In this document: in pieces, positions 16,498 through 25,024 of the stretch | Layout: every line of letters begins with the position of its first letter | Numbering within the stretch: the stretch's first letter is position 1 | DNA from: Streptomyces mangrovi | Lineage (GTDB): Bacteria; Actinomycetota; Actinomycetes; Streptomycetales; Streptomycetaceae | Length of the DNA stretch: 64,000 nucleotides | Reading direction: 5' to 3' | Assembly (NCBI RefSeq): GCF_900114215.1 | Contig: NZ_FOSG01000008.1 | Coordinates: 62,001 to 126,000 of the forward strand | Program-made: the position numbers and the translations under genes | Notes under the pieces: generated by a model | What the model saw: only the letters and a program-made list of their open reading frames with translations | Database searches by the model: none | What the model was told of the DNA's origin: nothing

Positions 16498-16586
16498 CTT
16501 CAGGGTCGCCCCGGAGCGGGACGCCGAGGACGAGGGCACGCGCCGACGGCTTGCGCGGCCCGCGGAACACACGAGGAGAACCGGGC

Positions 16587-18311
16587 ATGTACGAGCCCGA
16601 TCTGGTCCCCCTGCCGCGCTCCGTCGAGGACGGCGGCGGACGGCTGGCACTCGACGCGCGGACGGCGCTCGACGCCGGCCCCGGCACCGGGCGGGCCGCC
16701 CACTGGCTGCGCACCGCCCTCGCCGCGGCCACCGGCCTGCCCCTGCCGCCCGCGGGCCAAGGCGGCGGGGACGGCGCGGGCGGCGGCCGCGGCGCCGTCG
16801 TACGGCTGCGCGTGGACGAGGCGGTGGCCGCCGAACTCGGCCCCGAGGGCTACCGGCTGGACGTGACCGGCGACGGCGCCGAGATCCGCGGCGGCGCGGC
16901 CCCCGGTGTCTTCTGGGGCGCCCAGACGCTGCGGCAGCTCCTCGGCCCCGCCGCGTACCGCCGCGCGCCGCTGCCGGACCGCACCTGGTCGCTGCCCTGC
17001 GTCCGGGTGGCCGACGCGCCCCGCTTCGCCTGGCGCGGCCTCATGCTGGACACCGCCCGGCACTTCACGCCCAAGGACGGCGTGCTGCGCTGGATCGACC
17101 TGCTCGCCGCGCACAAACTCAACGTGCTGCACCTGCATCTGACGGACGACCAGGGATGGCGCCTGGAGATCGCGCGCTTCCCCCGGCTCACCGAGGTCGG
17201 CGCCTGGCGCGGGCGAACGAGACTGGGGCACCGGGCCTCCCCGTTGTGGGACGTGCGCCCGCACGGCGGCTTCTACACCCACGACGACATCCGCGAGATC
17301 GTCGCCCACGCCGCCGGGCACCACATCACCGTCGTCCCCGAGATCGACCTGCCCGGCCACTCGCAGGCGGCCGTCGCCGCCTACCCGGAGCTGGGCAACA
17401 CCGACGCCCGCGCGGACGCCCCCCGGGTGTGGGACGACTGGGGTGTCAGCCCCGAGGTCCTGGCCCCCACCGAGGACGTACTCCGCTTCTACGAGGGGGT
17501 GTTCGAGGAGGTGCTGGAGCTGTTCCCGGGCGAGTTCGTGCACATCGGCGGCGACGAGTGCCCCGCGGACCAGTGGCGGCGCTCGCCGGCCGCGCGGGCG
17601 CGGGCCGAGCGGCTCGGTCTGGACGGTGTGGAGGCCCTCCACGGCTGGTTCGTACGGCACTTCGACCGCTGGCTGGCCGAGCGCGGGCGCCGCCTCGTGG
17701 GATGGGACGAGATCCTGGGGGCCCGCGCGGCCGGCACGAACGGCACGAACGGCACGGCCGGTACGAACGGCGCGGGGCTCGGCCCCGGCGCGGTGGTCTC
17801 CTCCTGGCGGGGCCGCGCGGGCGCGGTCGCCGCCGCACGGGCCGGACACGACGCGGTGATGTGCCCCGAGCAGGAGGTCTACCTCGACCACCGGCAGGAC
17901 GACGGCGAGGACGAGCCGGTGCCCATCGGGTACGTGCGCACCCTGCGCGACGTGTACGGCTTCGACCCCGTGCCGCCCGAACTCGCGGGCACCGGCGCGG
18001 CGGAGCACGTCCTCGGCGCGCAGGCCAACCTGTGGACGGAGGTCGTGGACGACCAGCGGCGCGCCGACTACCAGGCCTTCCCGCGGCTGGCCGCCTTCGC
18101 CGAGGTGGTGTGGTCGGGGCCGGGCGCCCGGGACGGGGAGGACGGCTTCGAGAGGCGGTTCGAGGACTTCGAGCGGCGGATGGCCGCCGCCCACTACGCC
18201 CGCCTCGACGCGCTGGGCGTGGCCTACCGGCCGCCGTCCGGGCCGCACCCGTGGCAGCGCCGCCCCGGCATCGCGGGGTGCCCGTTCGAGGAGCCGCCGC
18301 CGATGTCCTGA
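16587..18311 (+). CDS. GH20 beta-N-acetylhexosaminidase
   Basis: 574 aa, ATG 16587 with GAGGAG RBS. An N-terminal GH20b-like domain is followed by the (beta/alpha)8 domain: FAWRGLMLDTARHF, HKLNVLHLHLTDDQGWRLEI, VVPEIDLPGHSQAA, and the catalytic pair in HIGGDE (D323-E324), then GWDEI and GAQANLWTE. It removes terminal GlcNAc/GalNAc by substrate-assisted catalysis, as in chitobiose breakdown. No clear signal peptide is seen, so it is probably intracellular, which fits use of imported chito-oligosaccharides. An insertion around residues 390-404 has an ACGAACGGC-type repeat (GTNGTNGTAGTNG), a likely slippage product. Confidence 0.93.
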   Translation: MYEPDLVPLPRSVEDGGGRLALDARTALDAGPGTGRAAHWLRTALAAATGLPLPPAGQGGGDGAGGGRGAVVRLRVDEAVAAELGPEGYRLDVTGDGAEIRGGAAPGVFWGAQTLRQLLGPAAYRRAPLPDRTWSLPCVRVADAPRFAWRGLMLDTARHFTPKDGVLRWIDLLAAHKLNVLHLHLTDDQGWRLEIARFPRLTEVGAWRGRTRLGHRASPLWDVRPHGGFYTHDDIREIVAHAAGHHITVVPEIDLPGHSQAAVAAYPELGNTDARADAPRVWDDWGVSPEVLAPTEDVLRFYEGVFEEVLELFPGEFVHIGGDECPADQWRRSPAARARAERLGLDGVEALHGWFVRHFDRWLAERGRRLVGWDEILGARAAGTNGTNGTAGTNGAGLGPGAVVSSWRGRAGAVAAARAGHDAVMCPEQEVYLDHRQDDGEDEPVPIGYVRTLRDVYGFDPVPPELAGTGAAEHVLGAQANLWTEVVDDQRRADYQAFPRLAAFAEVVWSGPGARDGEDGFERRFEDFERRMAAAHYARLDALGVAYRPPSGPHPWQRRPGIAGCPFEEPPPMS

Positions 18312-18590
18312 GGACCGGTCCCCGGACCGCCCCCGAAGCACTCCCGAACCGCTCCCGAACGACCCCCGAAACGGCCCGTATAAAGTAGTACAAGGTCTCC
18401 CAGGAGTGGCAAGGCGCTTCTGTCGGTGACAACCGCCGAAAGCGGGCCATCGGCCAGGTCAGGGACGGATGCTGCCTTCACGGACCCCGGCTCCGGCGGC
18501 CCCCCGGAATGTGCCAGAGTTGCCACGTCCGGGTTCCCAGCACGTACGGTACGGCTGGGCAGCCGGGACGACCGGGGAAGGGGCGCTGGA
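18312..18590 (+). other. Promoter region of molybdenum-hydroxylase operon
   Basis: No gene seen. The CCCGAA(C/G) motif repeats around 18330-18370, and a TATAAAG lies at about 18379. A second promoter-like pair TTGCCA (18518) and TACGGT (18543) lies nearer the start. RBS GGGGAAGGGG. Confidence 0.4.
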
Positions 18591-19496
18591 TTGAGCACGC
18601 ACGCACCGCACGCACCACGGGCGGCGCAGCCGGTCATGCTGCCGGCCACGCTCGACGAGGCCGTGGCCGCTCTCGCCGCCACGCCTGCCGCCGTGCCCGT
18701 CGCGGGCGGCACCGATCTGATGTCCGGGGTGAACTCCGGGCTGCTGAGGCCCGCGGCGCTGGTCGGCCTGGGCCGGATCAGCGAGATCCGCGGCTGGGAG
18801 TACCAGGACGGCCACGCGCTGCTCGGCGCCGGCCTCACCCACGCCCGTATGGGACGCCCCGACTTCGCCGCCCTCATCCCCGCCCTGGCCGCCGCCGCCC
18901 GCGCCGCCGGACCGCCGCAGATCCGCAACGCCGGGACGCTCGGCGGCAACATCGTCACCGCCGCGCCCACCGGCGACTCCCTGCCCGTCCTGGCCGCGCT
19001 GGAGGCCACGGTGCTGATCGCGGGGCCGGGCGGCGCGCTGCGCGAGGTTCCTGTCAGCCACCTGCTGGCCGGCATGGAGATGCTGCGGCCCGGCGAGATC
19101 GTCGGCTATGTGCGCGTGCCGCTGCTGCACGCCCCGCAGACCTTCCTCAAGGCCACCGGCCGCACCGGCCCCGGACGCGCGCTGGCCTCGGTCGCCGTCG
19201 TGCTCGACCCCGTCCGCCGCGGGGTGCGCTGCGCGGTCGGCGCCGTCGCGCCGATGCCGCTGCGCCCGGTGGAGGCCGAGCAGTGGGTGGCGTCGCTCAT
19301 CGACTGGGACGGACGACGGGCCCTGGCCCCCGAGGTGCTGGCCGCGTTCGGCGACTACGTCGCCATGGCCTGCATCCCCGATCCCCCCGCCCCGGAGGGC
19401 GGGGGGGAGGCCCCCGTACTTCCGCCCGCGGCACTGCACGTACGGCGTACGGTGGCGACACTGGCCCGACGGGGGCTCGGGAGGGCACTCGCATGA
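18591..19496 (+). CDS. FAD-binding subunit of molybdenum hydroxylase (XdhB/CoxM type)
   Basis: 301 aa, TTG 18591 chosen because GGGGAAGGGG sits 7 nt upstream. The FAD-binding medium subunit is recognised by PVAGGTDLMSGVNSG (PCMH-type FAD motif), QIRNAGTLGGNIVTAAPTGDSLPVLAALEA, and the C-terminal CO-dehydrogenase flavoprotein domain (TFLKATGRTGPGRALASVAV). It passes electrons from the 2Fe-2S clusters to the acceptor. It overlaps the iron-sulfur gene by ATGA and starts a tightly coupled three-gene operon. The substrate (purine, CO, aldehyde or other) is not readable. Confidence 0.88.
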   Translation: MSTHAPHAPRAAQPVMLPATLDEAVAALAATPAAVPVAGGTDLMSGVNSGLLRPAALVGLGRISEIRGWEYQDGHALLGAGLTHARMGRPDFAALIPALAAAARAAGPPQIRNAGTLGGNIVTAAPTGDSLPVLAALEATVLIAGPGGALREVPVSHLLAGMEMLRPGEIVGYVRVPLLHAPQTFLKATGRTGPGRALASVAVVLDPVRRGVRCAVGAVAPMPLRPVEAEQWVASLIDWDGRRALAPEVLAAFGDYVAMACIPDPPAPEGGGEAPVLPPAALHVRRTVATLARRGLGRALA

Positions 19497-21055
19497 GCAA
19501 CGACCAGCAGGAGCCGTTCCGGCAGGACGGCCGGCCCGTACCTCCTCCGGCGCCCGAGGGTGGCTGGGGGGGCGAGTACGACGGCGACTCCACCGCCTTC
19601 ATACAGCTTCCCGAGAACCTGCCGGGTCCGTATCAGTACGGGCCCGCCGACGGGTCCGGAGGCATGCCCGAGCCGCTCGCCGCGCCGGGCACCGGACACG
19701 GCTGGGAACCGCCCGCCATCGACCCCGGCGCCCACCCGGCGCCGGGGAGCCGGGCTCCGCTGACCCCGGAGGCCACCACCGACCCGGCGGCCCCGGTGCA
19801 GTGGACCATGCCGTTCGCCGGGAGCCGGGCGGAGCCCGCGGAGCACGCGGAGCCCGCCTCCTTCGGCGAGTCCCCGCGGCCCGAGGGCGAGCGGACCCCG
19901 CCGCAGGGCGCGGCCGCCGCCATGGGGCAGGGCGCCGCGGCGGCCCTGGCCGGCTCGCACGAGGCACGCGTACAGCAGCAGAGCCGTCCGCAGGAGGCGG
20001 ACGGCTCCGGCGGCGGCTGGAGCGCGGGGCCCGCGCCCGGCGCGACCGGCCAGTGGTCGATCCCGTTCGAGGCGGCGGGCAGCCCCGACGACTCCGGCGA
20101 GTACCTGGCCGCCGCGGCGGCGGGGCGGGTGCCCGAGCCGCCGCCGGTCCGCGATCCGGGGGAGGCGGACGACCCGGAGGCACACGACCGGGAGACGGCG
20201 GATACAGCGGATACGGGAGAGACGGGGGACACGGGGGATACGGGGGAACCGGGCACGAAGGACGCTCCGGAGGCCGAAGACGCCCCGGACGCCCCGGACG
20301 CACCGAATGTCCCGGACACCGGGGAGCCGCCCGCCGGCCGGCCCGCCGACCCCTCCGTGCCGCGCGCCGCCGAGGTCGACAGCGAGCACCCGCACGTCTC
20401 GTACGTCCTGCGCGTCAACGGGTCCGAGCGGCCCGTGACCGACGCCTGGATCGGCGAGTCCCTGCTCTATGTGCTGCGCGAGCGCCTCGGCCTGGCGGGA
20501 GCCAAGGACGGCTGCTCGCAGGGGGAGTGCGGGGCCTGCTCCGTCCAGGTCGACGGGCGCCTCGTCGCCTCCTGCCTGGTGCCCGCCGCGACCACCGCCG
20601 GATCCGAGATCCGCACCGTCGAGGGGCTGGCCCAGGGCGGCAGGCCCTGCGACGTGCAGCGGGCGCTCGCCGCCCGCGGCGCCGTGCAGTGCGGCTTCTG
20701 CGTGCCCGGCATGGCGATGACCCTGCACGACCTCCTCGAGGGCAACCACGACCCGACGGAGCTGGAGACCCGCCAGGCCCTCAGCGGCAACCTCTGCCGC
20801 TGCTCCGGCTACCGGGGCGTGCTCGACGCCGTCCGCACGGTCGTCGCCGAGCGCGAGGCCGCGGCCGCCGCGCTCGCCGATGCCAGGGAAGCCGAGGCCA
20901 GGGAAGCCGAGGCCCGCGAGGCCGGGGCCGCGGGCCGCCGCACCGGCGACGGCGGGGAGCGGGGCGACGGCTCCCGCGTCCACATCCCGCACCAGGCCGG
21001 ACCGGCCTCGCCCCGCACCCACCACGACCCGCCGCAGGACGGAGGCGCGCAGTGA
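19493..21055 (+). CDS. 2Fe-2S subunit of molybdenum hydroxylase with long disordered N-terminus
   Basis: 520 aa, ATG 19493 overlapping the previous stop. The C-terminal portion (about 300-470) is a normal two-cluster subunit: ferredoxin-type KDGCSQGECGACSV from C341, then QCGFCVPGMAM at C400 and LCRCSGYRG. Unusually, about 295 Pro/Ala/Gly/Glu-rich residues precede it, with two copies of a QW(T/S)(M/I)PF motif (residues 103 and 187) and acidic ETADTADTGETGDTGDTG repeats. The tail is Ala/Glu/Arg rich (EAREAEAREA). Typical XdhA-type subunits are about 160-200 aa. The extension may dock partners or the membrane; that is inference. GTGA overlap with the next gene. Confidence 0.87.
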   Translation: MSNDQQEPFRQDGRPVPPPAPEGGWGGEYDGDSTAFIQLPENLPGPYQYGPADGSGGMPEPLAAPGTGHGWEPPAIDPGAHPAPGSRAPLTPEATTDPAAPVQWTMPFAGSRAEPAEHAEPASFGESPRPEGERTPPQGAAAAMGQGAAAALAGSHEARVQQQSRPQEADGSGGGWSAGPAPGATGQWSIPFEAAGSPDDSGEYLAAAAAGRVPEPPPVRDPGEADDPEAHDRETADTADTGETGDTGDTGEPGTKDAPEAEDAPDAPDAPNVPDTGEPPAGRPADPSVPRAAEVDSEHPHVSYVLRVNGSERPVTDAWIGESLLYVLRERLGLAGAKDGCSQGECGACSVQVDGRLVASCLVPAATTAGSEIRTVEGLAQGGRPCDVQRALAARGAVQCGFCVPGMAMTLHDLLEGNHDPTELETRQALSGNLCRCSGYRGVLDAVRTVVAEREAAAAALADAREAEAREAEAREAGAAGRRTGDGGERGDGSRVHIPHQAGPASPRTHHDPPQDGGAQ

Positions 21056-23394
21056 GCAGTGACGCGGTGACCGCCACCCCGGCCCAGGGAGTGCCCCTCA
21101 CCGGTACGGCCGCGGGGCAGGAGCCCGAGCAGGCGCGGCACGGACTCGGAGCCTCGCTCCAGCCCGCCGACGCACTCGCCAAGGTCCAGGGGACCTTCCC
21201 CTACGCCGCCGACCTGTGGGCCGAAGGGCTGCTGTGGGCCGCCGTGCTGCGCTCCCCGCACCCGCACGCCCGCATCGTCTCCGTCGACACCGCGCCGGCC
21301 GCCGAGATGCCCGGAGTGCGGGCCGTCATCACCCACGAGGACGTGCCCGGCGACGCCACCCACGGCCGCCGGGTCGCCGACCGGCCCGCCTTCGCCCGCG
21401 ACACGGTGCGCCACCACGGCGAACCCATCGCCGCCGTCGCCGCCGACCACCCCGACACCGCGCGGCTGGCCGCCGCCGCCATCGCGGTCGAGTACGAGGT
21501 CCTGGAGCCGGTCACCGATCCGGAGAAGGCCTTCGAGGCCGAGCCGATCCACCCCGACGGCAACCTGATCCGGCACATCCCCCTGCGCTACGGCGACGAG
21601 TCCGTCACCGGGGAGGTGGTCGTCGAGGGCCTGTACCGCATCGGCCGCCAGGACCCGGCCCCCATCGGCGCCGAGGCCGGACTCGCCGTGCCGCGCACCG
21701 ACGGCGGAGTGGAGATCTACACCGCCTCCACCGACCCGCACACCGACCGCGATCTGGCCGCCGCCTGCTTCGGGCTCCGCCCCGAGCAGGTCAAGGTCGT
21801 CGTCACCGGCGTCCCCGGGGCCATGGCCGACCGCGAGGACCTGAGCGTGCAGCTCCCGCTCGGTCTGCTGGCGATGCGGACGGGCTGCCCGGTCAAGCTC
21901 GCGGCCGGCCGCGAGGAGTCCTTCCTCGGCCACGCCCACCGCCACCCCACCCTGCTGCGCTACCGCCACCACGCCGACTCCGACGGCCGGCTGGTCAAGG
22001 TCGAGGCGCAGATACTGCTGGACGCCGGCGCCTACGCCGACGACTCCGCCGACGCGCTGGCCGCCGCGGTCTCCTTCGCCGCCGGCCCGTACGTGGTGCC
22101 GCACGCCGCGATCGACGGCTGGGCCGTGCGCACCAACAACCCTCCGTCGGGCCATGTGCGCGGCGAGGGCGCGATGCAGGTGTGCGCCGCGTACGAGGGC
22201 CAGATGGACAAGCTCGCCGCCAGGCTGGGCATGGACCCGGTCGAGCTGCGGACGCGCAACGTCATGGCCACCGGCGACCTGCTGCCCACCGGCCAGACCG
22301 TCACCTGCCCCGCGCCCGTGGCCGAACTGCTGCGCGCGGTGCGCCAGGCGCCGCTGCCGCCGCTGCCCGCCGACGGCGCGGACGGCGCCCCGGGCCCGGA
22401 GGAGTGGCTGCTGCCCGGCGGCCCCGAGGGCGCCGGCGACCCCGGCGCGGTGCGGCGCGGTATCGGCTTCGCGCTGGGCATGGTCCACATGCTGGGGGCG
22501 GAGGGCGCCGACGAGGTGTCCACGGCCACGGTGAAGGTCGACGGACCCGTCGCCACGGTGATGTGCGCGGCGGTGGAGACCGGCCAGGGCTTCTCCACCC
22601 TCGCCCGGCAGATCGTCCAGGAGGTCCTCGGCGTCGAGGAGGTGCACGTCGTCGCCGTCGACACCGACCAGCCCCCGGCCGGACCGGGCGCGCGCGGGCG
22701 CCACACCTGGGTCTCGGGCGGCGCGGTGGAGCGGGCCGCCAAGATGGTCCGCACCCAGCTCCTCCAGCCGCTGGCCGCGAAGTTCGGGATGTCCACCGAG
22801 CTGCTGACCATCGCCGACGGAAAGATCACCTCCTACGACGGGGTGCTCAGCACCACCGTCGCCGAGGCGCTGGAGGGCAAGGAGCTGTGGGCCACGGCCC
22901 AGTGCCGCCCCCACCCCACCGAGCCGCTGGACGACACCGGCCAGGGCGACGCCTTCGTCAGTCTGGCCTTCGCCGCGATCCGGGCCGTGGTGGACGTGGA
23001 CGTGGAGCTGGGCACGGTCCGGGTGGTGGAGATGGCCGTGGCCCAGGACGTGGGCCGGGTCCTCAACCCCCAGCAGCTGCGCGCCCGGATCGAGGCGGGC
23101 GTCACCCAGGGCGTCGGCGCCGCCCTCACCGAGCACCTGCGGGTCTCGCGCGGCGTGGTGCGCCACCCCGACCTGACCGCCTATCCGCTGCCGACCGCGC
23201 TGGACGCCCCGGACATCCGGATCGTGGAGCTGGTCGAGGAGCGGGACGTGGTCGCGCCCTTTGGCGCGAAGTCGGTCAGCGCGGTGCCGGTGGTGGTCTC
23301 CCCGGCGGCGGTGGCGGCGGCGGTGCGCGCGGCGACCGGACGCCCGGTCAACCGGCTGCCGATCCGCCCGCAGGCCGCGGTGGCCAGCCCCTGA
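21052..23394 (+). CDS. Molybdopterin-binding large subunit, xanthine dehydrogenase family, degenerate active site
   Basis: 780 aa, GTG 21052 in a GTGA overlap. It has the two family domains: N-terminal (LQPADALAKVQGTFPYAADL, VRSP-like LRSPHPHARIVSVDT) and the Mo-cofactor domain with ETGQGFSTL at 509-517. Two hallmark elements are altered. The Gly-rich GGxFGGK loop reads VPGAMADRED (254-263), and the C-terminal KG(V/I)GE motif carrying the catalytic Glu reads GAKSVSAVP (738-746), with Ala744 at the Glu position. It may therefore bind cofactor without canonical hydroxylation, or use another base. The three genes form one translationally coupled operon. Confidence 0.87.
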   Translation: MSSDAVTATPAQGVPLTGTAAGQEPEQARHGLGASLQPADALAKVQGTFPYAADLWAEGLLWAAVLRSPHPHARIVSVDTAPAAEMPGVRAVITHEDVPGDATHGRRVADRPAFARDTVRHHGEPIAAVAADHPDTARLAAAAIAVEYEVLEPVTDPEKAFEAEPIHPDGNLIRHIPLRYGDESVTGEVVVEGLYRIGRQDPAPIGAEAGLAVPRTDGGVEIYTASTDPHTDRDLAAACFGLRPEQVKVVVTGVPGAMADREDLSVQLPLGLLAMRTGCPVKLAAGREESFLGHAHRHPTLLRYRHHADSDGRLVKVEAQILLDAGAYADDSADALAAAVSFAAGPYVVPHAAIDGWAVRTNNPPSGHVRGEGAMQVCAAYEGQMDKLAARLGMDPVELRTRNVMATGDLLPTGQTVTCPAPVAELLRAVRQAPLPPLPADGADGAPGPEEWLLPGGPEGAGDPGAVRRGIGFALGMVHMLGAEGADEVSTATVKVDGPVATVMCAAVETGQGFSTLARQIVQEVLGVEEVHVVAVDTDQPPAGPGARGRHTWVSGGAVERAAKMVRTQLLQPLAAKFGMSTELLTIADGKITSYDGVLSTTVAEALEGKELWATAQCRPHPTEPLDDTGQGDAFVSLAFAAIRAVVDVDVELGTVRVVEMAVAQDVGRVLNPQQLRARIEAGVTQGVGAALTEHLRVSRGVVRHPDLTAYPLPTALDAPDIRIVELVEERDVVAPFGAKSVSAVPVVVSPAAVAAAVRAATGRPVNRLPIRPQAAVASP

Positions 23395-23417
23395 CATCCC
23401 TCCGGCCCCGGCGGTGC

Positions 23418-24677
23418 TCAGCTCCGGGGGCGGGGGAACAGGGCGGGGGAGGCCTGGGTGAGGCTGGCGCCGGTGTGCGCGTCGCGGCGCACCGGCTCGG
23501 GCCCGTACCAGTCCAGGCACATCACGGTCGCGTCGTCCTTCAGCTCGCCTCTGTTGGCGTCCAGGACCGCCATGGTCATGATCTGGGTCGCCTCGCGCGG
23601 ATGGAGCTCCTGGGTGTCCTTGAGCAGCGCGGGCAGGTCGACGAGCCGGGATCGGCGGTCCAGCATCCCGTCGGTGAGGATGGCCAGCCGGTCGCCCGGC
23701 CGCAGCTCCATCCCCTGCACCTCGTACGGGCGCCGCGAGGGGACCCCGAAGGGCAGGTTGATCTTCAGCCCGACCTCCTCCACCCTGCCGTCCCGCAGCA
23801 GCAGGGGCCAGGGGTGGCCCGCGTTGACGAGCGAGACCCGTCCGTCGCGCAGGCACACCCGCAGCAGCAGCCCCGTCGCCATGGCGCCGCCGCTGTGGTC
23901 GACCATGGCCCGGTGGGCCCGCCGCGCCTGCTCGGCCAGGTCGCGGCCCGCCCGGCGCGCGCCCCGCAGGGCGCCGACCAGCAGGGTGGCGAGCATGGCG
24001 GCGTTCACCTCGTGGCCCATGGCGTCGGTGACGGACAGGTGCAGGGTGTCGCGGTCCAGGGCGTAGTCGAAGGTGTCGCCGCCGACGTTGCCCGCCGGCT
24101 CCAGCGCTCCGGCCACCGCGAACTGCGCGGCCTCGCACGACAGCGAGGAGGGCAGCAGATTGTGCTGGATCTCGGCGGCCAGGCTGAGCGGGGCCGTCCG
24201 CTGCCCCCACTGGTAGAGGTCGGTGAAGCGCTGGTTGGCGATGACGATGTAGGCCAGGGTGTGGGCGGCCCGGCTGATCTCCCGCAGCGTCCTGCGGTCC
24301 GGATCGGCCGGAACGCGTACCTCCAGCAGTCCGATGGAGTCCCCGCGGTTGGTGACCGGGGCGATCACCCGCTGCCCGCTGTCCCCGTCGACGGAGCCGG
24401 CCAGTCGCAGCCGCTGGGTGCGGATCACGTCGCCGTAGACGGTCCCGAACAGCGGGACGGTCTCCGTGCTCTCGCCCGTCCCGACCTCGCCCGCCGTGCT
24501 CATCCGCACCACCGACTGCCGTGCCAGGTCGGTGATGAGGAACGACACCGAGGTCGCGCCGAAGCGCCGCTTGAGTTCCCGGGCCACCACGTCGACGGAC
24601 TCCACCGGCGACGCGGCCTCCGCCGCCGCCAGGATCCCCGTATGGGTGCCCCGTTCGGTGTCGTACTCGACCGTCAT
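23418..24677 (-). CDS. PP2C-type (SpoIIE domain) phosphatase with GAF-like sensor
   Basis: 419 aa, ATG 24677 with GAGGGGAG RBS. Residues 25-165 look like a GAF domain (RFGATSVSFLITDLA... PVTNRGDSIGLLEVRVP). The C-terminal SpoIIE/RsbU phosphatase is clear: AAEIQHNLLPSSL, GNVGGDTFDYALDRDTLHLSVTDAMGHEVNAAMLATLLV, LVNAGHPWPLLL, LPFGV, LAILTDGMLDRR and KDDATVMCLDW. The metal-binding Asp residues are retained. Such proteins dephosphorylate anti-anti-sigma factors to release stress or development sigma factors. No anti-sigma or antagonist gene is adjacent, so the partner is encoded elsewhere. It is convergent with the molybdenum-hydroxylase operon. Confidence 0.9.
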   Translation of the reverse strand: MTVEYDTERGTHTGILAAAEAASPVESVDVVARELKRRFGATSVSFLITDLARQSVVRMSTAGEVGTGESTETVPLFGTVYGDVIRTQRLRLAGSVDGDSGQRVIAPVTNRGDSIGLLEVRVPADPDRRTLREISRAAHTLAYIVIANQRFTDLYQWGQRTAPLSLAAEIQHNLLPSSLSCEAAQFAVAGALEPAGNVGGDTFDYALDRDTLHLSVTDAMGHEVNAAMLATLLVGALRGARRAGRDLAEQARRAHRAMVDHSGGAMATGLLLRVCLRDGRVSLVNAGHPWPLLLRDGRVEEVGLKINLPFGVPSRRPYEVQGMELRPGDRLAILTDGMLDRRSRLVDLPALLKDTQELHPREATQIMTMAVLDANRGELKDDATVMCLDWYGPEPVRRDAHTGASLTQASPALFPRPRS

Positions 24678-25024
24678 CGTCAACTCCCCTCGCCGGAACA
24701 CGCTCGTTCCGGGCCGTCATCGGCGCGCTCCGGCCCTCCACCCCGGATGCCGCGCCCGTCAAGATCCGCTGCCGTCTCTCCTGTGGTCCGTATGCCCCGG
24801 CTTTCCGTTTCAGTGCGCGCGGCCCTGCGACCGGCCGTGCGGCGGGCCCTGCGACCGGTCGTGCGGGCGGTCGTGCGGGCGTCCCCGGAGCGGGGCGAAC
24901 CGCCCGGGAACGCGCTCCTTCGGGCCGGCGGAAGACCCCCTCCCGGAGACCTGGGGCCGAAGGACGAGCCGGTCACCGCCCTATGACAGGCGCCAGTGTC
25001 GGAGACGGGCCTTACTCTGAGCGC
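24678..25024. other. Divergent promoter region, no gene seen
   Basis: Between the phosphatase and the exporter. It holds short repeats of the type TGCGACCGGYCGTGCGG (24820-24880) and, just before the exporter start, a TACTCT -10-like box. I see no ORF with an RBS. Confidence 0.5.

Noticed and set aside
17740..17775. Repeat in hexosaminidase as possible CRISPR-like array
   Set aside because: Only short ACGAACGGC units in frame, a coding slippage repeat; no spacers.
20809..24762. 1317-aa minus-strand frame
   Set aside because: Antisense of the molybdenum-hydroxylase and phosphatase genes; low-complexity shadow without domains.
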